From contig LNDO01000079.1 of the NCBI GenBank assembly GCA_001465025.1, positions 118,462 to 182,461 on the forward strand: a stretch of DNA of 64,000 bases, given 5' to 3'. Origin of the DNA: Pseudomonas sp. Ga0074129 (lineage in GTDB: Bacteria; Pseudomonadota; Gammaproteobacteria; Pseudomonadales; Pseudomonadaceae). Numbering within the stretch: the first letter of the stretch is position 1; the number at the start of each line of letters is the position of its first letter. Below are positions 63,225 through 64,000 of the stretch, one piece after another. The notes below the pieces were generated by a model. That model searched no databases and was not told the origin of the DNA. It saw only the letters and a list, made by a program, of their open reading frames with translations. A program made the translations under genes and the position numbers.

Positions 63225-63935
63225 ATGCGTCTGATCAACCGCCACCCGGATCGCAGCGGTCGCCTGCTGCTGATCCTGCTGCCCTTCGCCCTGCTGCTGT
63301 TCGCCTATTTTGCAGGCTCGGCGCAGCGACTGGCCGACAACCCCAACGACAAGCTGCTGCCCAGCGCCACACAGATGATCGCGGCGGTGGACCGGCTGGC
63401 CTTTACCGAAGACAAACGCAGCGGCAAATACCTGTTCTGGCAGGACACCGCCGCCAGCCTTAAACGACTGGCCATGGGCGTGGCCATCGCCGCACTGGTT
63501 GGCTTGTGCTTAGGCATAGCCGCCGGGATTATCCCGCTGTTCGGTGCGCCGCTGTCGCCCCTGCTGACGGTGCTGTCGATGGTGCCGCCGCTGGCCGTTT
63601 TGCCGATCCTGTTTATCGTCTTTGGCCTGGGCGAGCTGTCCAAGGTCATGCTCATCGTAATCGGCATTACGCCGATCCTGGCCCGCGACCTAGAGCAACG
63701 CGCCCGAGAAATTCCTCAAGAGATTCTGATCAAGGCGCAAACATTAGGGGCCAGCACCTGGACGCTGATCCTGCGTGTGGTGCTGCCGCAACTGCTGCCG
63801 CGCTTATTGATCGCCCTGCGTCTGGTGCTCGGCTCGGCCTGGTTATTTTTGATTGCCGCCGAAGCCATCGCCTCAACCGACGGTCTGGGCTACCGCATCT
63901 TTCTGGCCCCCGGTGTCAGGCTAGTTGTCGCCTGA
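63225..63935 (+). pseudogene. ABC permease, 3' end replaced (likely IS insertion)
   Basis: Binding-protein-dependent permease of the TauC/SsuC type. The first ~226 residues are good: LLILLPFALLLFAYFAGSAQ helix, PPLAVLPILFIVFGLGELSK (EAA-type loop region later: LEQRAREIPQEILIKAQTLG), LGSAWLFLIAAEAIASTDGL GYRIFL. After GYRIFL, where relatives continue with a last helix, the sequence changes to APGVRLVVA and stops. The break is near 63905. Relatives are about 20-40 residues longer, so the product is probably defective. Confidence 0.75.
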
Positions 63936-64000
63936 GCTGATTTATCAAAACGATAGATCGGGGGCGTCAAAGAGAGCTGTAATGTCGAGCTATTCACCTG
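63907..64000 (+). mobile_element. Probable left end of an insertion sequence, start of a transposase
   Basis: Sequence composition changes after the permease break, and an ATG at 63982 (with GAGAG upstream) begins MSSYSP, a start seen in some IS3-type OrfA transposases. Only 19 bases of it lie in the window. GCCCCCGGTGTCAGGC could be the terminal inverted repeat. The element identity is inference. Confidence 0.4.

Noticed and set aside
1-64000. tRNA or rRNA genes, prophage modules, restriction-modification or toxin-antitoxin defence islands
   Set aside because: No such sequences were recognised on either strand; the ygfX toxin label is considered unreliable.

Overview
The window is chromosomal DNA from a gamma-proteobacterium, almost certainly a Pseudomonas (sensu lato). 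Evidence: the order lepA - mucD/C/B/A - algU // nadB, the mmsR // mmsA-...-mmsB valine locus, colRS with its methyltransferase/inaA tail, the tctDE // opdH-tctCBA tricarboxylate locus, and a LapEBC/LapA/LapD adhesin system. No rRNA, tRNA, prophage or CRISPR array was seen. Intergenic DNA is rich in short palindromic repeats of at least five families.

Layout. (1) 1-9.4 kb, conserved core: lepA (cut by the window edge), the AlgU envelope-stress sigma-factor operon with an AlgU-type autoregulatory promoter, nadB, ygfX-sdhE and ygfZ. (2) 9.5-19 kb: an HDOD protein, a frameshifted solute-binding protein, then a tricarboxylate module (TctDE two-component system divergent from porin OpdH and TctCBA, plus an AbrB-type membrane protein). 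(3) 19.1-24.6 kb: a DUF6279 lipoprotein, ung, and a metal-type operon (CsoR/RcnR-family repressor with His-Cys-His-Cys ligands like nickel sensor InrS, a His-rich small protein, a HupE/UreJ-like permease and a membrane-anchored beta-domain protein), then an MFS transporter. (4) 24.7-32.5 kb: an envelope/LPS cassette under ColRS (LTA-synthase-like transferase, PAP2 phosphatase, lipoprotein, methyltransferase, InaA kinase) with two ColR-box matches; the cassette lies between a truncated copy of the mmsR 3' end and the intact mmsR. (5) 32.7-38.9 kb: a complete distal valine pathway from isobutyryl-CoA to propionyl-CoA.

(6) 39-53.5 kb: a biofilm region with an orphan GspE/PilB-like ATPase carrying MshEN c-di-GMP motifs, the LapC-LapB-LapE type I exporter, a compact 1506-residue LapA-type adhesin and the inside-out c-di-GMP receptor LapD. 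The protease LapG, usually next to lapD, is not in the window. (7) 53.7-60.1 kb: an ion channel, a DUF1145 protein, two different sulfatases whose upstream regions are duplicated, a LysR regulator and a small lipoprotein. (8) 60.3-64 kb: two paralogous ABC solute-binding proteins, each behind a guanidine-I (ykkC) riboswitch and a candidate sigma-54 promoter, then a permease whose 3' end is replaced, probably by an insertion sequence whose transposase begins at the window edge.

The most rewarding signals are the duplicated riboswitch/sigma-54/solute-binding-protein units, the InrS-like repressor operon with a palindromic GC-tract operator, the repeated scars of truncated gene-end duplications (mmsR, mmsB, the small gene after lapA, the LysR 5' end), the concentration of c-di-GMP-linked genes at lap, and a nine-G tract inside lapA.
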